This document shows, piece after piece, positions 45,439-54,787 of a stretch of 64,000 nt of DNA. Origin of the DNA: Halothiobacillaceae bacterium (GTDB taxonomy: Bacteria; Pseudomonadota; Gammaproteobacteria; Halothiobacillales; Halothiobacillaceae); assembly GCA_016938615.1 (NCBI GenBank), contig JAFGUH010000189.1, forward strand, positions 1 to 64,000, read 5' to 3'. Under the pieces are notes generated by a model. That model was not told the DNA's origin, ran no database searches, and saw only the letters and a program-made list of their open reading frames with translations. Each line of letters begins with the position of its first letter. Positions within the stretch are counted from its first letter, which is position 1. Both the position numbers and the translations under genes were made by a program.

Positions 45439-46893
45439 GTGTCGCTGAGTGTGTTGTTCGCGACCAGTGAAGCCTATCCCCTGATGAAGACCGGGGGGCT
45501 CGCCGACGTCTCCGGGGCGTTGCCGGCGGCCCTGACCGAACTTGGCGTTGATGTTCGCATCGTCATGCCCCGCTATGGTGATCTCGCCCTGCGCGAGGAC
45601 CAGACGACCGAACAGGTCGCGCGCCTTGACGTCCTCGGTCAGCCGGTGGACATCCTCCGGACCGCAATGCCCGACAGCGGGGTGCCGGTCTATCTCGTCG
45701 ACCACCCGACCTTTTCCGCGCGTCAAGGCAATCCCTACATGGGGCCGGACGGCAATTCGTGGCACGACAATCCCGATCGCTTCGCCCTGTTCGCACGCGC
45801 CGCAGTCGCCCTGGCCACCGGCCAGGCGGACCCGGACTGGCTGCCCGACGTGGTGCATGCCAACGATTGGCAGACTGGGTTGATCCCGGCGCTGCTCCAC
45901 GAAGCGGACACGCCCAAGACCGTCTTCACCTTGCACAACCTCGCCTACCAAGGCGTATTCGACCGATCGACCTTCGAGCGTCTTGGTTTGCCCTGGAGCC
46001 TCTGGCGTTCGGATGGGCTGGAGTTCTGGGGCAACATGTCTTTCATCAAGGGGGGCATCGTGTTCTCCGACCGCATCACCACGGTGAGCCCCAATTACGC
46101 CCGCGAGATCCAGACCCATGAGTTCGGCTACGGCCTGGACGGCCTGCTGCGCCACCGCAGCGAGTCCCTGGTGGGCATCCTCAACGGGATCGGCTCGGAC
46201 TGGGAACCGGAGACGGACAGCGCCCTGGTGGCGACTTACTCCAGCAGCGCGCTCGAAGGGAAGCAGACAAACAAGGCAGCCCTGCAGAAGGAGCTCGGCC
46301 TGCCAATTCGTGACGACGTCCCCCTGATCGTCCACGTCGGCCGCCTGGTGGAGCAGAAGGGCACCGACCTGCTGATCCAGGCCTTGTCGATGCTGGGGCA
46401 GCGCGACGTGCAGTTCGCCTGTCTGGGCAGCGGCGAGTCGCGGTTCGAACAGGCCTTGCGCGCCCGCGCCGAGGCGGATCCGGAGCGGATCGCGGTACGC
46501 ATCGGCTACGATGAGGGCCTGGCCCACCGGATGGAAGGAGGTGGCGACGCGTTCATCATGCCGAGCCGTTTCGAACCCTGCGGGCTGAACCAGCTCTACA
46601 GCCTGCGATACGGGACCGTGCCGCTCGTTCATCACGTCGGCGGGCTAGCCGACACCGTGACGCCGGTCACGCCGGCGACCCTGCGCGACGGCACGGCCAC
46701 TGGCGTGGTCATGAGCCACCTGGACATGAACGCCATTCTCTGGTCGATCGACGAGTTCAGCGCGCTGTTCCATCGCCCCGACAATCTTGCTCGGGTCCGG
46801 CAGAACGCAATGGCACAGCACTACGGCTGGGGGGCAAGCGCCCGTTCATATCTCGCACTCTACCGCGAGACCGCGATCGACGAACCGGAATGA
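45439..46893 (+). CDS. glgA: Glycogen synthase (ADP-glucose-specific, GT5)
   Basis: The 484-residue enzyme transfers glucose from ADP-glucose to growing chains. The GTG start at 45439 follows GAGGAGAG. The substrate motif is KTGGLADVSGALP (residues 17-29), followed by HANDWQTGLIPALL and the late glutamate region FIMPSRFEPCGLNQLYSLRYGTVPLVH. It is 118 bp downstream of glgB. Its stop overlaps the DUF1631 gene start (ATGATGA), tying glycogen synthase translation to the next two genes. Confidence 0.97.
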   Translation: MSLSVLFATSEAYPLMKTGGLADVSGALPAALTELGVDVRIVMPRYGDLALREDQTTEQVARLDVLGQPVDILRTAMPDSGVPVYLVDHPTFSARQGNPYMGPDGNSWHDNPDRFALFARAAVALATGQADPDWLPDVVHANDWQTGLIPALLHEADTPKTVFTLHNLAYQGVFDRSTFERLGLPWSLWRSDGLEFWGNMSFIKGGIVFSDRITTVSPNYAREIQTHEFGYGLDGLLRHRSESLVGILNGIGSDWEPETDSALVATYSSSALEGKQTNKAALQKELGLPIRDDVPLIVHVGRLVEQKGTDLLIQALSMLGQRDVQFACLGSGESRFEQALRARAEADPERIAVRIGYDEGLAHRMEGGGDAFIMPSRFEPCGLNQLYSLRYGTVPLVHHVGGLADTVTPVTPATLRDGTATGVVMSHLDMNAILWSIDEFSALFHRPDNLARVRQNAMAQHYGWGASARSYLALYRETAIDEPE

Positions 46894-49154
46894 TGAACCG
46901 ATTCCAGACCCGCCCCGCCCTGGTCCGCGACGAGCTGGCGCAATTGATTGGCGCCGCCCTTCACGAGGCCGTTCGGCGACTGTTTGCCCGGGTAGAGCAC
47001 GAGCTGTTCGAGATCGCCTCGACCGACGTCTCCGACGCCGACGACGGACAGCGCACCGAGGCCTTCGAGGCCGTCGCTAGCGCACGAGGCGCGCAGGAGG
47101 CCTTCTTCCGCGGGCTGGCCAGGCGACTCGTCGACCACGAGAGCAAGGGCGGCCCCGACAACTGGCACGAGCGGATCGGCGATCGATCGCTCGCGCTGCA
47201 CTTCGAGGACGCCCTTGCCGAGGCGAGGCGGCACTGCGGCACCGAACACGCCCAATTTCAGGCGCGGATCGAACAACTGCACGGCGATGATCCTGAAGCC
47301 GTTCCAGCCGGCCTGTTCACGATCGACTCGATCAGCCGTGTCTTTGTCGACCAGGCCGCGACCCTGCCTGCCCCGCTTCGCCACCGGCTGGTCGCCCACT
47401 GGGGCGATCAGGTTCTCGCCCGCCTTGCGCCCATCTACGCCGTGCTCAATGACTACCTGATCCAGGTGGGTGTGCTCCCCGGCATCAAGCGCCTTCGCGA
47501 TCCCCTCGCCATCGTCGAGCCGACCGACCGGCTCGTTCCTGCACCGCCCACCGGGGATGCCGAACAGACCCCAAGCGAAAACGGGCCGTCGCCAGGGGAA
47601 CTCGCCGATCGTCTCATCCCGATGATTCGCACCACGATCAACGGTGACGATCAATACCTGTTCCGCTTCGAGCGGGACCACGATTGGCAGGCCGAGGCCT
47701 TTGCCGAATTCCTCATGGATCGCGTCCAACCCGGTACGCCGGCGACGCATTGGCCGCCGCGCAGCCGCGAGTTGATCCGGCTGGTGGGCATGACCTTCGG
47801 TGACGTGCTCAACGACGAGTTGATCGATCCGCGCTACCGGCGGCAAATCGCCACCCTTCAGCTCGCCATCCTGTTCCTCGCCGCACGCGACCGCCATTTC
47901 CTTGCCGACGCCGACCATCCCGCTCGGCGCCTGATCAACCTGATGGCGCTGATCGGATCGGACCCCGAACTCAGATCGCAGGTCCAGGTAACCGCCGACA
48001 TGCTCGGACCGATCCAGCAGGCGATTCTGGACCATCCCGAGCGTTTGCCGTCGCTCGCCGACCGGCTGAGGGACGTATCACGCGGCAAGCCGGTCGAACC
48101 GGAACCCCTTCGCCCCACCCCGGCGCAGGATCGTTTGGCGCTGATCGAGGATCGCTGCCGGGACCGGGTGGCAAAGATCCTCGCCGGGCACGTTGCCGAC
48201 GTGCCACTGCGCGCCCCGACGCGCGCGTTGCTCGACGCGGTATTCCGGCCATTCATGGTCCGCACCATGATCAATCAGGGACGGCAAAGCGCACCCTGGG
48301 CGGGAATCATCGAGTTGCTGGTCGACAGCATCGCGCTGCAGGTCGACCCGGACATTGAGCGCAAGGACGTCGATGGGTTCCGTCGCAAGGCCATGTCACT
48401 GTTCGAGGGGACAAGCGGCGACGGGCTGCTCACCGAGGAGCAGCAAGTGCTGAACCGGTTCATCGACTACCTTATTGAACGGGCGCAGGAGGCTGCGACG
48501 GGCCCGGACCTGACGCCCCCGGTCGCCCCTGCCAACGCCGAGCAAACCAGCGTCACGCAATCGCAGGAGCCGGCTTCAGTCAACGCGACGGACACGTCGA
48601 TCGTTCTGCAAGCTCATCTCTCGGAGCAGACGGCGATCCGGGAAAGGCCCGAGTCGGTGCCGGCCCCCGGTGGTGACACCGGCGCGGCTTTGCGATCGAC
48701 CGTCTCCGCGCCCGCAGCGGAAGCGAAAGCCGAGCGGATCGATTCATCCATGACCGAAACTGCCGGCACGATGGTCCACGATCATCACACTGGCGGGCCC
48801 GACGGGTCCGATGCGCCCGTTTCCCATGCCATACCGCGCGACGGCTTGTACCTCGCGTCACTAGAGTCGGTGCAGGCGTTTTTTCGCCAGCAGGCACTCA
48901 GCGACGAGTGGTTCGAGGTCTTCACCGGGCCCGGCCGGGCCCTGCGCCGCTTGAAGATCCGCGAGCTGGACGCGGAAAACGGCGTGGTCCAGTTCGCCAA
49001 TCGCACGGGCCAGGCCAGGCTTTCCCTGCCTGTGGCGCAGGTAACCGACGACCTGCTCGAGGAACGCACACGGTTGGTATTCGACAACCCACGCTTCATC
49101 CACGCCCTGGAACGATTGCGTAGCGATCTTGAGACCCCTCGTGATGAAAACTGA
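46890..49154 (+). CDS. DUF1631 family protein
   Basis: The 754-residue, largely helical soluble protein matches the DUF1631 family by its early FDSISRVFVDQ-like segment (here FTIDSISRVFVDQAATLP), DLLIQ-like loops and a C-terminal block HAIPRDGLYLASLESVQAFF. Residues about 490-640 are low in order, rich in Ala/Pro/Gln/Thr. The final 130 residues form a compact domain, YLASLESVQAFF through LSLPVAQVTDDLLEERTRL, which looks PilZ-like-associated. DUF1631 genes often sit near PilZ or c-di-GMP genes; here a PilZ gene follows directly. Its function is unknown. Confidence 0.85.
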   Translation: MMNRFQTRPALVRDELAQLIGAALHEAVRRLFARVEHELFEIASTDVSDADDGQRTEAFEAVASARGAQEAFFRGLARRLVDHESKGGPDNWHERIGDRSLALHFEDALAEARRHCGTEHAQFQARIEQLHGDDPEAVPAGLFTIDSISRVFVDQAATLPAPLRHRLVAHWGDQVLARLAPIYAVLNDYLIQVGVLPGIKRLRDPLAIVEPTDRLVPAPPTGDAEQTPSENGPSPGELADRLIPMIRTTINGDDQYLFRFERDHDWQAEAFAEFLMDRVQPGTPATHWPPRSRELIRLVGMTFGDVLNDELIDPRYRRQIATLQLAILFLAARDRHFLADADHPARRLINLMALIGSDPELRSQVQVTADMLGPIQQAILDHPERLPSLADRLRDVSRGKPVEPEPLRPTPAQDRLALIEDRCRDRVAKILAGHVADVPLRAPTRALLDAVFRPFMVRTMINQGRQSAPWAGIIELLVDSIALQVDPDIERKDVDGFRRKAMSLFEGTSGDGLLTEEQQVLNRFIDYLIERAQEAATGPDLTPPVAPANAEQTSVTQSQEPASVNATDTSIVLQAHLSEQTAIRERPESVPAPGGDTGAALRSTVSAPAAEAKAERIDSSMTETAGTMVHDHHTGGPDGSDAPVSHAIPRDGLYLASLESVQAFFRQQALSDEWFEVFTGPGRALRRLKIRELDAENGVVQFANRTGQARLSLPVAQVTDDLLEERTRLVFDNPRFIHALERLRSDLETPRDEN

Positions 49155-49539
49155 TCACGCCTTTTCCTCGCTCGGTAACGAGCGCTTCATGGACCGCCGG
49201 GATTTCATGCGACTCGACAAGTCGGGGAGCGGTCTGGTGAGGCGGCGCGGCGAGCGGCGCCCGGTGGCCAGCGGGCGAATCCTCGACATCAGCGCCAATG
49301 GTCTGAACCTCCTCTGTGAGGCCACCTTGACCGCATCTTTGGGTCCGGGCACACCCGTCGAGATCGTCGCTCGACTCGACGAGAGCAGTGAGCCTTTCTT
49401 CCTGTTAGGACACGTCATCTGGCGCCGTCAGCAGCCGCCCGAGCAATGCCAGATCGGCATCGAACTCCCCCCGCGCGCCGACACGGCCGGCACGCCGGTC
49501 AACGACAACCGAGACTGGCGGGCCCTCTTCCTGGCCTGA
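49144..49539 (+). CDS. PilZ domain protein (predicted c-di-GMP binding)
   Basis: The 131-residue single PilZ domain has RRDFMR (about 19-24) as the RxxxR element and DISANG (about 49-54) as the (D/N)xSxxG element. Both c-di-GMP-contacting motifs are therefore present. A strand block with FFLLGHVIWRRQQ and IGIEL completes it. The ATG at 49144 overlaps the DUF1631 gene end by 11 bp; an upstream TTG at 49129 is possible. It is the last of glgA-DUF1631-PilZ. Confidence 0.86.
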   Translation: MKTDHAFSSLGNERFMDRRDFMRLDKSGSGLVRRRGERRPVASGRILDISANGLNLLCEATLTASLGPGTPVEIVARLDESSEPFFLLGHVIWRRQQPPEQCQIGIELPPRADTAGTPVNDNRDWRALFLA

Positions 49540-49585
49540 GCCGGCCAGGCATCCCCGGGATCGCCCAAGTGCCCGGGGCTATCCG

Positions 49586-49645
49586 AATTGCATGGATTGC
49601 CCCAACTGCATGGATTGCCCGGGCCCGGATTGCATCGATTGCGAT
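49586..49645. repeat. Tandem repeat with 9-bp periodicity upstream of purL
   Basis: Two adjacent 18-mers (49586-49603 and 49604-49621) match at 16 of 18, each made of two 9-mers beginning ATTGC/ACTGC. A decayed third copy lies at 49627-49645. Translated it yields Cys-X-Asp-Cys or Ile-Ala repeats, but no frame is convincingly coding. Confidence 0.7.
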
Positions 49646-49786
49646 ATGCCCGAGCTCGGCCACGGCCTTGGCCCATCGGTCAGCCTGGCCCGCGCGATGC
49701 CGGGCCACGTATTCCGGTCAAGGCTGCACGCCTCGCCCAACCGGGGCTGCCGGTCAAATCCGGCCGGCACAGGGATCGGGCTGATG

Positions 49787-49792
49787 TACAAT
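49787..49792 (+). promoter_or_regulatory. Candidate -10 box of purL
   Basis: TACAAT at 49787-49792 lies 81 bp before the purL ATG. The -35 position reads CCGGCA at 17 bp, three of six, so support is moderate. Confidence 0.4.
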
Positions 49793-49873
49793 TCTCGCTC
49801 GCCGAAAGCGAACCGGGTGCCGACCGACGGCTTCCCCGCCAAATCCGAACCCAAGTCAACCATTCCACGCCCT

Positions 49874-52800
49874 ATGCGAATCATTACCGGCAACGCCGCC
49901 CGATCTCCCTTCCGCCTCGCCAAGCTCGCCGAGCGTCTGCGGGGGCTCCACCCCGAGATCGAGGCGGTACACGCCCGATTCGTTCACCTGGTCGATCATC
50001 ATCCATCCGCATCGCTCGACGAGTCCCGGCTCGACGAGTTGCTCGACTACGGTGAGAGCAAGACAAAATGGCGGGATGACTGGCCGAGCCTGATCGTTGC
50101 GCCCCGGGCAGGGACCATCTCCCCGTGGTCGAGCAAGGCGACCGAAATCGCCCGTATTTGCGGAATTGCGGGTATCGAGCGTATCGAGCGCGGTATCGAG
50201 TTTGCCGTCTCCGGGCCAGGGCTCAAGCATGTAGGCTTCACTTGGCGCCCCGAGCTTCTCGATGTGTTGCACGACCGGATGACCGAAGCGGTCTATCCGA
50301 CCGCCGAAGCCCTTGAATCCCTTTTCATTCACAGCGACCCGGCCCCGCTGAGGCGCATCCCCCTGGGTGAAGACGCCGAGGCGGCGATTGCCCGCGCCAA
50401 CCGGGACATGGGCCTCGCCCTGAGCAACGACGAGGTCGCGTACCTCGCCGAGTCCTTCCGGCGTCTCGCCCGGGATCCGAGCGACGTCGAACTGATGATG
50501 TTCGCCCAGGCCAACTCCGAGCACTGCCGCCACAAGATCTTCAACGCCGACTGGACCATCGATGGCGAGGACCACGACCTCTCGCTGTTCGCCATGATCC
50601 GCAACACCCACCGTCGCCATCCGGAAGGCACATTGAGCGCCTACAAGGACAACGCGGCGGTGATCCAGGGCCAGGACGGCACCCGCTTTGCCGTCAACCC
50701 GGAAACCGGCCGGTACGAGACCGTCGACGAGCGCATCGATTTTCTCGCCAAGGTCGAGACCCACAATCACCCTACTGCCATCTCGCCAGACCCGGGCGCG
50801 GCGACCGGTGCCGGTGGCGAGATTCGCGACGAGGGCGCCACCGGTCGGGGCGGCAAGCCCAAGGCCGGACTGACGGGGTTCTCGGTCTCCAACCTGCGTA
50901 TCCCCGATCTGCCACAACCCTGGGAAGCGGCCACCGCGGACCTCGGGCGCCCCGAACGCATTGTCAGTCCGCTGGAGATCATGCTTGAGGGCCCAATCGG
51001 GGCGGCGTCGTTCAATAACGAATTCGGTCGCCCGGCACTCGGCGGCTACTTCCGTACGCTGGAGCTGAATGCCGGCGATAGCGAGAGCGAGACCGACGGC
51101 CGCCGGACGGCCTGGGGCTATCACAAGCCGATCATGATCGCTGGCGGCATCGGCGTGATCCGACCCAATCTCATCGAAAAGGAACCGATCGCACCGGGCC
51201 ACCTGCTGATCGTACTTGGCGGTCCGGCGATGCAGATCGGGCTGGGTGGGGGAGCGGCCTCCTCGCAGGATTCCGGGGCCGGCCATGCCGAGCTCGACTT
51301 CGCCTCGGTGCAACGGGCCAACCCCGAGATGGAGCGCCGTGTTCAGGAGGTCATCGACCGCTGCATCTCGCTCGGCGACACCAACCCGATCGTCTCGATC
51401 CACGACGTCGGTGCCGGCGGCCTGTCCAACGCCCTGCCCGAATTGATCAACGACGCCGGCATGGGCGGCACCTTCGATCTCCGCAAGATTCCCAACATTG
51501 AACCGGGCATGTCGCCGCTGGCGATCTGGTGTAACGAATCGCAGGAACGCTACGTGCTCGCCATCCAGCCGGGCGACCTGGAACGCTTTGCGGCCATCTG
51601 CGATCGCGAGCGCGCGCCGTTCGCCGTGGTCGGTACCGCGACGGCCGAACAGCACTTGCAGGTCGCCGATCCGCATTTCGGCGACACCCCCGTCGACCTG
51701 CCGATGCAGACGCTGTTCGGCCACCCCCCGAAAATGTCCCGCGACGTCCTCCGCCAACCGCATGCGCCGAACGCGTTCCCAATCGATGACATCGACGTGA
51801 ACGCCGCCCTCGACCGGGTGCTTGCCTTGCCCGGTGTCGGCGACAAGAGCTTTCTGATCACTATCGGCGACCGCTCGGTGGGGGGCCTGGTGGCCCGCGA
51901 CCAGATGGTCGGCCCGGCGCAGGTGCCGGTGGCCGACAGTGCGGTGACCGCCACGGATTTTTATCATCACCACGGCGAGGCCATGGCCATGGGTGAACGG
52001 GCCCCGGTCGCCCTGCTCGATGCCCCGGCCTCGGCCCGCCTGGCGATCGCCGAGGTCGTCACTAACCTCGCCGGCACAGCCATCGGCAGCACCGATCAGA
52101 TCAAGCTGTCAGCCAACTGGATGGCCGCCTGCGGCCACGACGGCGAGGACGCCCGACTGTTCGACACGGTGCGGACCGTCGGCATGGACTTCTGCCCGGC
52201 GCTGGGCATCGCGATTCCGGTCGGCAAGGATTCCCTTTCGATGAAGACCCGCTGGCGCGACGGCGCGACCGAAAAGACCGTCGCTTCGCCGGTCTCGCTG
52301 GTCGTGACCGGTTTCGCCCCGGTCAGCGATGTGCGACGGACGCTGACCCCCGAACCGGTCGCCGACGCCGACAATCGCCTGTTCGTCGTCGACCTCGGCC
52401 AGGGCCACAACCGACTCGGCGGCTCGGCCCTCGCCCAGGTCCACAACGCAACCGGCATCACGGCTCCCGACGTGGCACCCGGCCCCCTAAAGGCATTCTT
52501 CGAGGCAGTCCAGGACCTCAACCGCCTCGACTTCCTCACCGCCTACCACGACCGAAGCGACGGTGGAACGATCGTCGCCCTGCTTGAGATGGCGTTCGCC
52601 GGTCGCTGCGGCCTCGAGCTCGAAGTCGAGGGTCTCGGCGGCGATCCGCTGGCCGGCCTGTTCACCGAGGAAGTCGGCGCGGTCCTCCAGGTGCGTGCCG
52701 GCGACGTCGACGTCGTTCGCGAGCGTTTCGAGAATGCCGGGCTGGGCGAATGGCTGATCGAGGTCGGACGGGCAATTCCGGATCCGGCGGTGCGAGTCGA

Positions 52801-53809
52801 CTGGCGCGGCAAGCGGTTGATCGACCGTCCGCTTGCCGAATTCAAGCGTCTCTGGTCGGCGACGTCCTACCACCTGGCGGCCCTGCGAGACAACCCGGCC
52901 ACGGCCGAGGAGGCCTACCGCGCGGCGACCGATTTCGACGACCCGCAACTGGCGGGGGCACGAGCGAGCTTCGATGTCAGCCAGTCGGTGGTCGCTCCGA
53001 TGGTCGCCACCGGCACACGTCCGAGGATCGCGGTGTTGCGCGAGCAGGGTGTCAACGGCGAGGTGGAGATGGCAGCCGCCTTTACCGCCGCGGGTTTCGA
53101 GGCGGTCGATGTCCACATGGCCGACCTGATCGCCGGTCGCCACGATCTTGCCGACATGAAGGGGCTGGCTGCCTGCGGCGGCTTCTCGTTCGGTGACGTG
53201 CTCGGAGCCGGCTCGGGCTGGGCGCATGCCATCCGCTACAACGACCGCGCCCGCGAGGCCCTGCAGGCCTTCTTCGAACGTGAAGACACCTTCGGCCTGG
53301 GCGTGTGCAACGGTTGCCAGATGCTGGCCCAGCTTTCCGACCTGATCCCGGGGGCGGCGCACTGGCCGCGGTTCCTGCGCAACCGCTCGGAGCAGTTCGA
53401 GGCGCGCCTCTCGCTCGTGGAGATCCCGCCATCGCCCTCGATTCTGCTGGCGGGGATGGCCGGCAGTCGCCTGCCGATCACCGTCGCCCACGGCGAGGGC
53501 CGGGTCGCCTATCACCGTCCCGACGACGTCGACGAGGTCTTCACGGCATTGCGCTACGTCGACGGCCATGGCATCGCGACGGAGCGTTATCCGGCCAATC
53601 CCAACGGCTCTGCCGGCGGAGAAACCGGTTTCACCACCGAAGACGGGCGCTTCACCATCATGATGCCCCACCCGGAACGGGTGTGGCGGGCGAGCCAGTT
53701 CTCGTGGAAGCCGGCGCGCTGGTCCGACCAGCACAGCGACGCGAGCAGCGATCGTGGCCCGTGGCTGCGCCTGTTCGAGAACGCCCGGGTGTGGGTCGAC
53801 GGCTCATGA
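49874..53809 (+). CDS. purL: Phosphoribosylformylglycinamidine synthase, large single-chain form
   Basis: The 1311-residue enzyme makes FGAM from FGAR, glutamine and ATP in purine synthesis. It has the gammaproteobacterial fused layout: N-terminal PurS-like region, duplicated AIRS-type ATP domains (FAQANSEHCRHKIFNADW, VETHNHPTAISPDPGAATGAGGEIRDEGATGRG) and a C-terminal glutaminase with nucleophile Cys in GLGVCNGCQMLAQL (about residue 1142) and His/Glu in MMPHPERVWR (about 1263). Length is close to E. coli (1295). The open frame continues upstream to 49592 through the repeats, but ATG 49874 (MRIITGNAARSPFRL) matches family starts. Confidence 0.96.
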   Translation: MRIITGNAARSPFRLAKLAERLRGLHPEIEAVHARFVHLVDHHPSASLDESRLDELLDYGESKTKWRDDWPSLIVAPRAGTISPWSSKATEIARICGIAGIERIERGIEFAVSGPGLKHVGFTWRPELLDVLHDRMTEAVYPTAEALESLFIHSDPAPLRRIPLGEDAEAAIARANRDMGLALSNDEVAYLAESFRRLARDPSDVELMMFAQANSEHCRHKIFNADWTIDGEDHDLSLFAMIRNTHRRHPEGTLSAYKDNAAVIQGQDGTRFAVNPETGRYETVDERIDFLAKVETHNHPTAISPDPGAATGAGGEIRDEGATGRGGKPKAGLTGFSVSNLRIPDLPQPWEAATADLGRPERIVSPLEIMLEGPIGAASFNNEFGRPALGGYFRTLELNAGDSESETDGRRTAWGYHKPIMIAGGIGVIRPNLIEKEPIAPGHLLIVLGGPAMQIGLGGGAASSQDSGAGHAELDFASVQRANPEMERRVQEVIDRCISLGDTNPIVSIHDVGAGGLSNALPELINDAGMGGTFDLRKIPNIEPGMSPLAIWCNESQERYVLAIQPGDLERFAAICDRERAPFAVVGTATAEQHLQVADPHFGDTPVDLPMQTLFGHPPKMSRDVLRQPHAPNAFPIDDIDVNAALDRVLALPGVGDKSFLITIGDRSVGGLVARDQMVGPAQVPVADSAVTATDFYHHHGEAMAMGERAPVALLDAPASARLAIAEVVTNLAGTAIGSTDQIKLSANWMAACGHDGEDARLFDTVRTVGMDFCPALGIAIPVGKDSLSMKTRWRDGATEKTVASPVSLVVTGFAPVSDVRRTLTPEPVADADNRLFVVDLGQGHNRLGGSALAQVHNATGITAPDVAPGPLKAFFEAVQDLNRLDFLTAYHDRSDGGTIVALLEMAFAGRCGLELEVEGLGGDPLAGLFTEEVGAVLQVRAGDVDVVRERFENAGLGEWLIEVGRAIPDPAVRVDWRGKRLIDRPLAEFKRLWSATSYHLAALRDNPATAEEAYRAATDFDDPQLAGARASFDVSQSVVAPMVATGTRPRIAVLREQGVNGEVEMAAAFTAAGFEAVDVHMADLIAGRHDLADMKGLAACGGFSFGDVLGAGSGWAHAIRYNDRAREALQAFFEREDTFGLGVCNGCQMLAQLSDLIPGAAHWPRFLRNRSEQFEARLSLVEIPPSPSILLAGMAGSRLPITVAHGEGRVAYHRPDDVDEVFTALRYVDGHGIATERYPANPNGSAGGETGFTTEDGRFTIMMPHPERVWRASQFSWKPARWSDQHSDASSDRGPWLRLFENARVWVDGS

Positions 53810-53866
53810 TACGAGGCCGGACTTGTCACCCGCTCTCGATCCACCCCTCGCTCCGGCACACCTGAC

Positions 53867-54787
53867 GTGACGCCCGCGATGACAGCGGGCGGGCGCATGC
53901 CGCCCACGATGATCCTGATGACGGGCTCCACCCTGTGGGGGCTGACGTGGATCTGGCTGAAGGACGCGCACGCCCTCGGCATCGGCCCGATCTTGCTCAC
54001 CGTCGTCGCCTATGGCACCCAATGGCTGATCGTGCTTCCATTTGCCTGGCGGGCCTGGCATGACCCACTCCGATCGCCGATCACGCGGCTGAACGGAAAG
54101 TGGCTGGCCCTGCTCGCTTTCGCCTCCGGCGTCTCAGGCGTGGGCTTTACCATGGCCATGGTCTACGGCGACGTGGTGCGAGCTATGATGCTGTTCTTCC
54201 TGATTCCCGCCTGGGGCGTGCTGTTCGGTCGCTTTTTCCTCAAGGAACCACTGAGCCCGCCACGCGTGTTGGCGGTGGCCAGTGCCCTGGTCGGCGCCTT
54301 CCTGATCCTGGGCCCCGATTTCGGCGACGGCCTGCATCCGGCCGACTGGTTTGCGCTGATTGCGGGGTTTTCCCTCGCCGGCGCCAACACCCTGTTCCGC
54401 TTTCTCCACGAGCAACCCCTCCCGATCAAGCTGTCGCTGATGCAGGGCTCGACCGTGGCACTTGGCCTGGCCGCCTGGGCCCTGTCAAGCGAGTTCGGCA
54501 TCCCACCGACGCTCGCGGCCATGGGCAGCAGCGCGCTTTACGGAGCGACCATGCTGCTGGCCGCCGTGCTCGCCACACAGTACGCCGTCGAGCGCCTGCC
54601 CGCCTCGCGCACCGCCATCCTGATGACCCTCGAACTGCTGGTTGCCGTCGCCTCGGCGACCTGGCTGGGCGATCGCATCCACGGTGCCCATGTCTGGACC
54701 GGCGGTGTACTGATACTCACTGCCGCCCTGCTTGAGGCCGGCACGGCTCGACGTCACAGTCCCCCGGTCCGTCCATGCACGGGTTGA
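53867..54787 (+). CDS. EamA/DMT superfamily transporter
   Basis: The 306-residue protein has ten helices arranged as two EamA repeats of five. The first repeat starts near residue 15 (ILMTGSTLWGLTWIWLK) and the second at about residue 155. FLIPAWGVLFGRFFLKEPLSPPR is the conserved end of the first repeat. The substrate is unknown; relatives export amino acids or metabolites. The GTG at 53867 lacks a clear ribosome-binding site; ATGs at 53879, 53897 or 53909 are alternatives. Its stop overlaps the rep gene start by 13 bp. Confidence 0.85.
   Translation: MTPAMTAGGRMPPTMILMTGSTLWGLTWIWLKDAHALGIGPILLTVVAYGTQWLIVLPFAWRAWHDPLRSPITRLNGKWLALLAFASGVSGVGFTMAMVYGDVVRAMMLFFLIPAWGVLFGRFFLKEPLSPPRVLAVASALVGAFLILGPDFGDGLHPADWFALIAGFSLAGANTLFRFLHEQPLPIKLSLMQGSTVALGLAAWALSSEFGIPPTLAAMGSSALYGATMLLAAVLATQYAVERLPASRTAILMTLELLVAVASATWLGDRIHGAHVWTGGVLILTAALLEAGTARRHSPPVRPCTG

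Noticed and set aside
49856-51973. 705-codon minus-strand open frame opposite purL
   Set aside because: It is antisense to conserved PurL motifs and has no recognisable domain.
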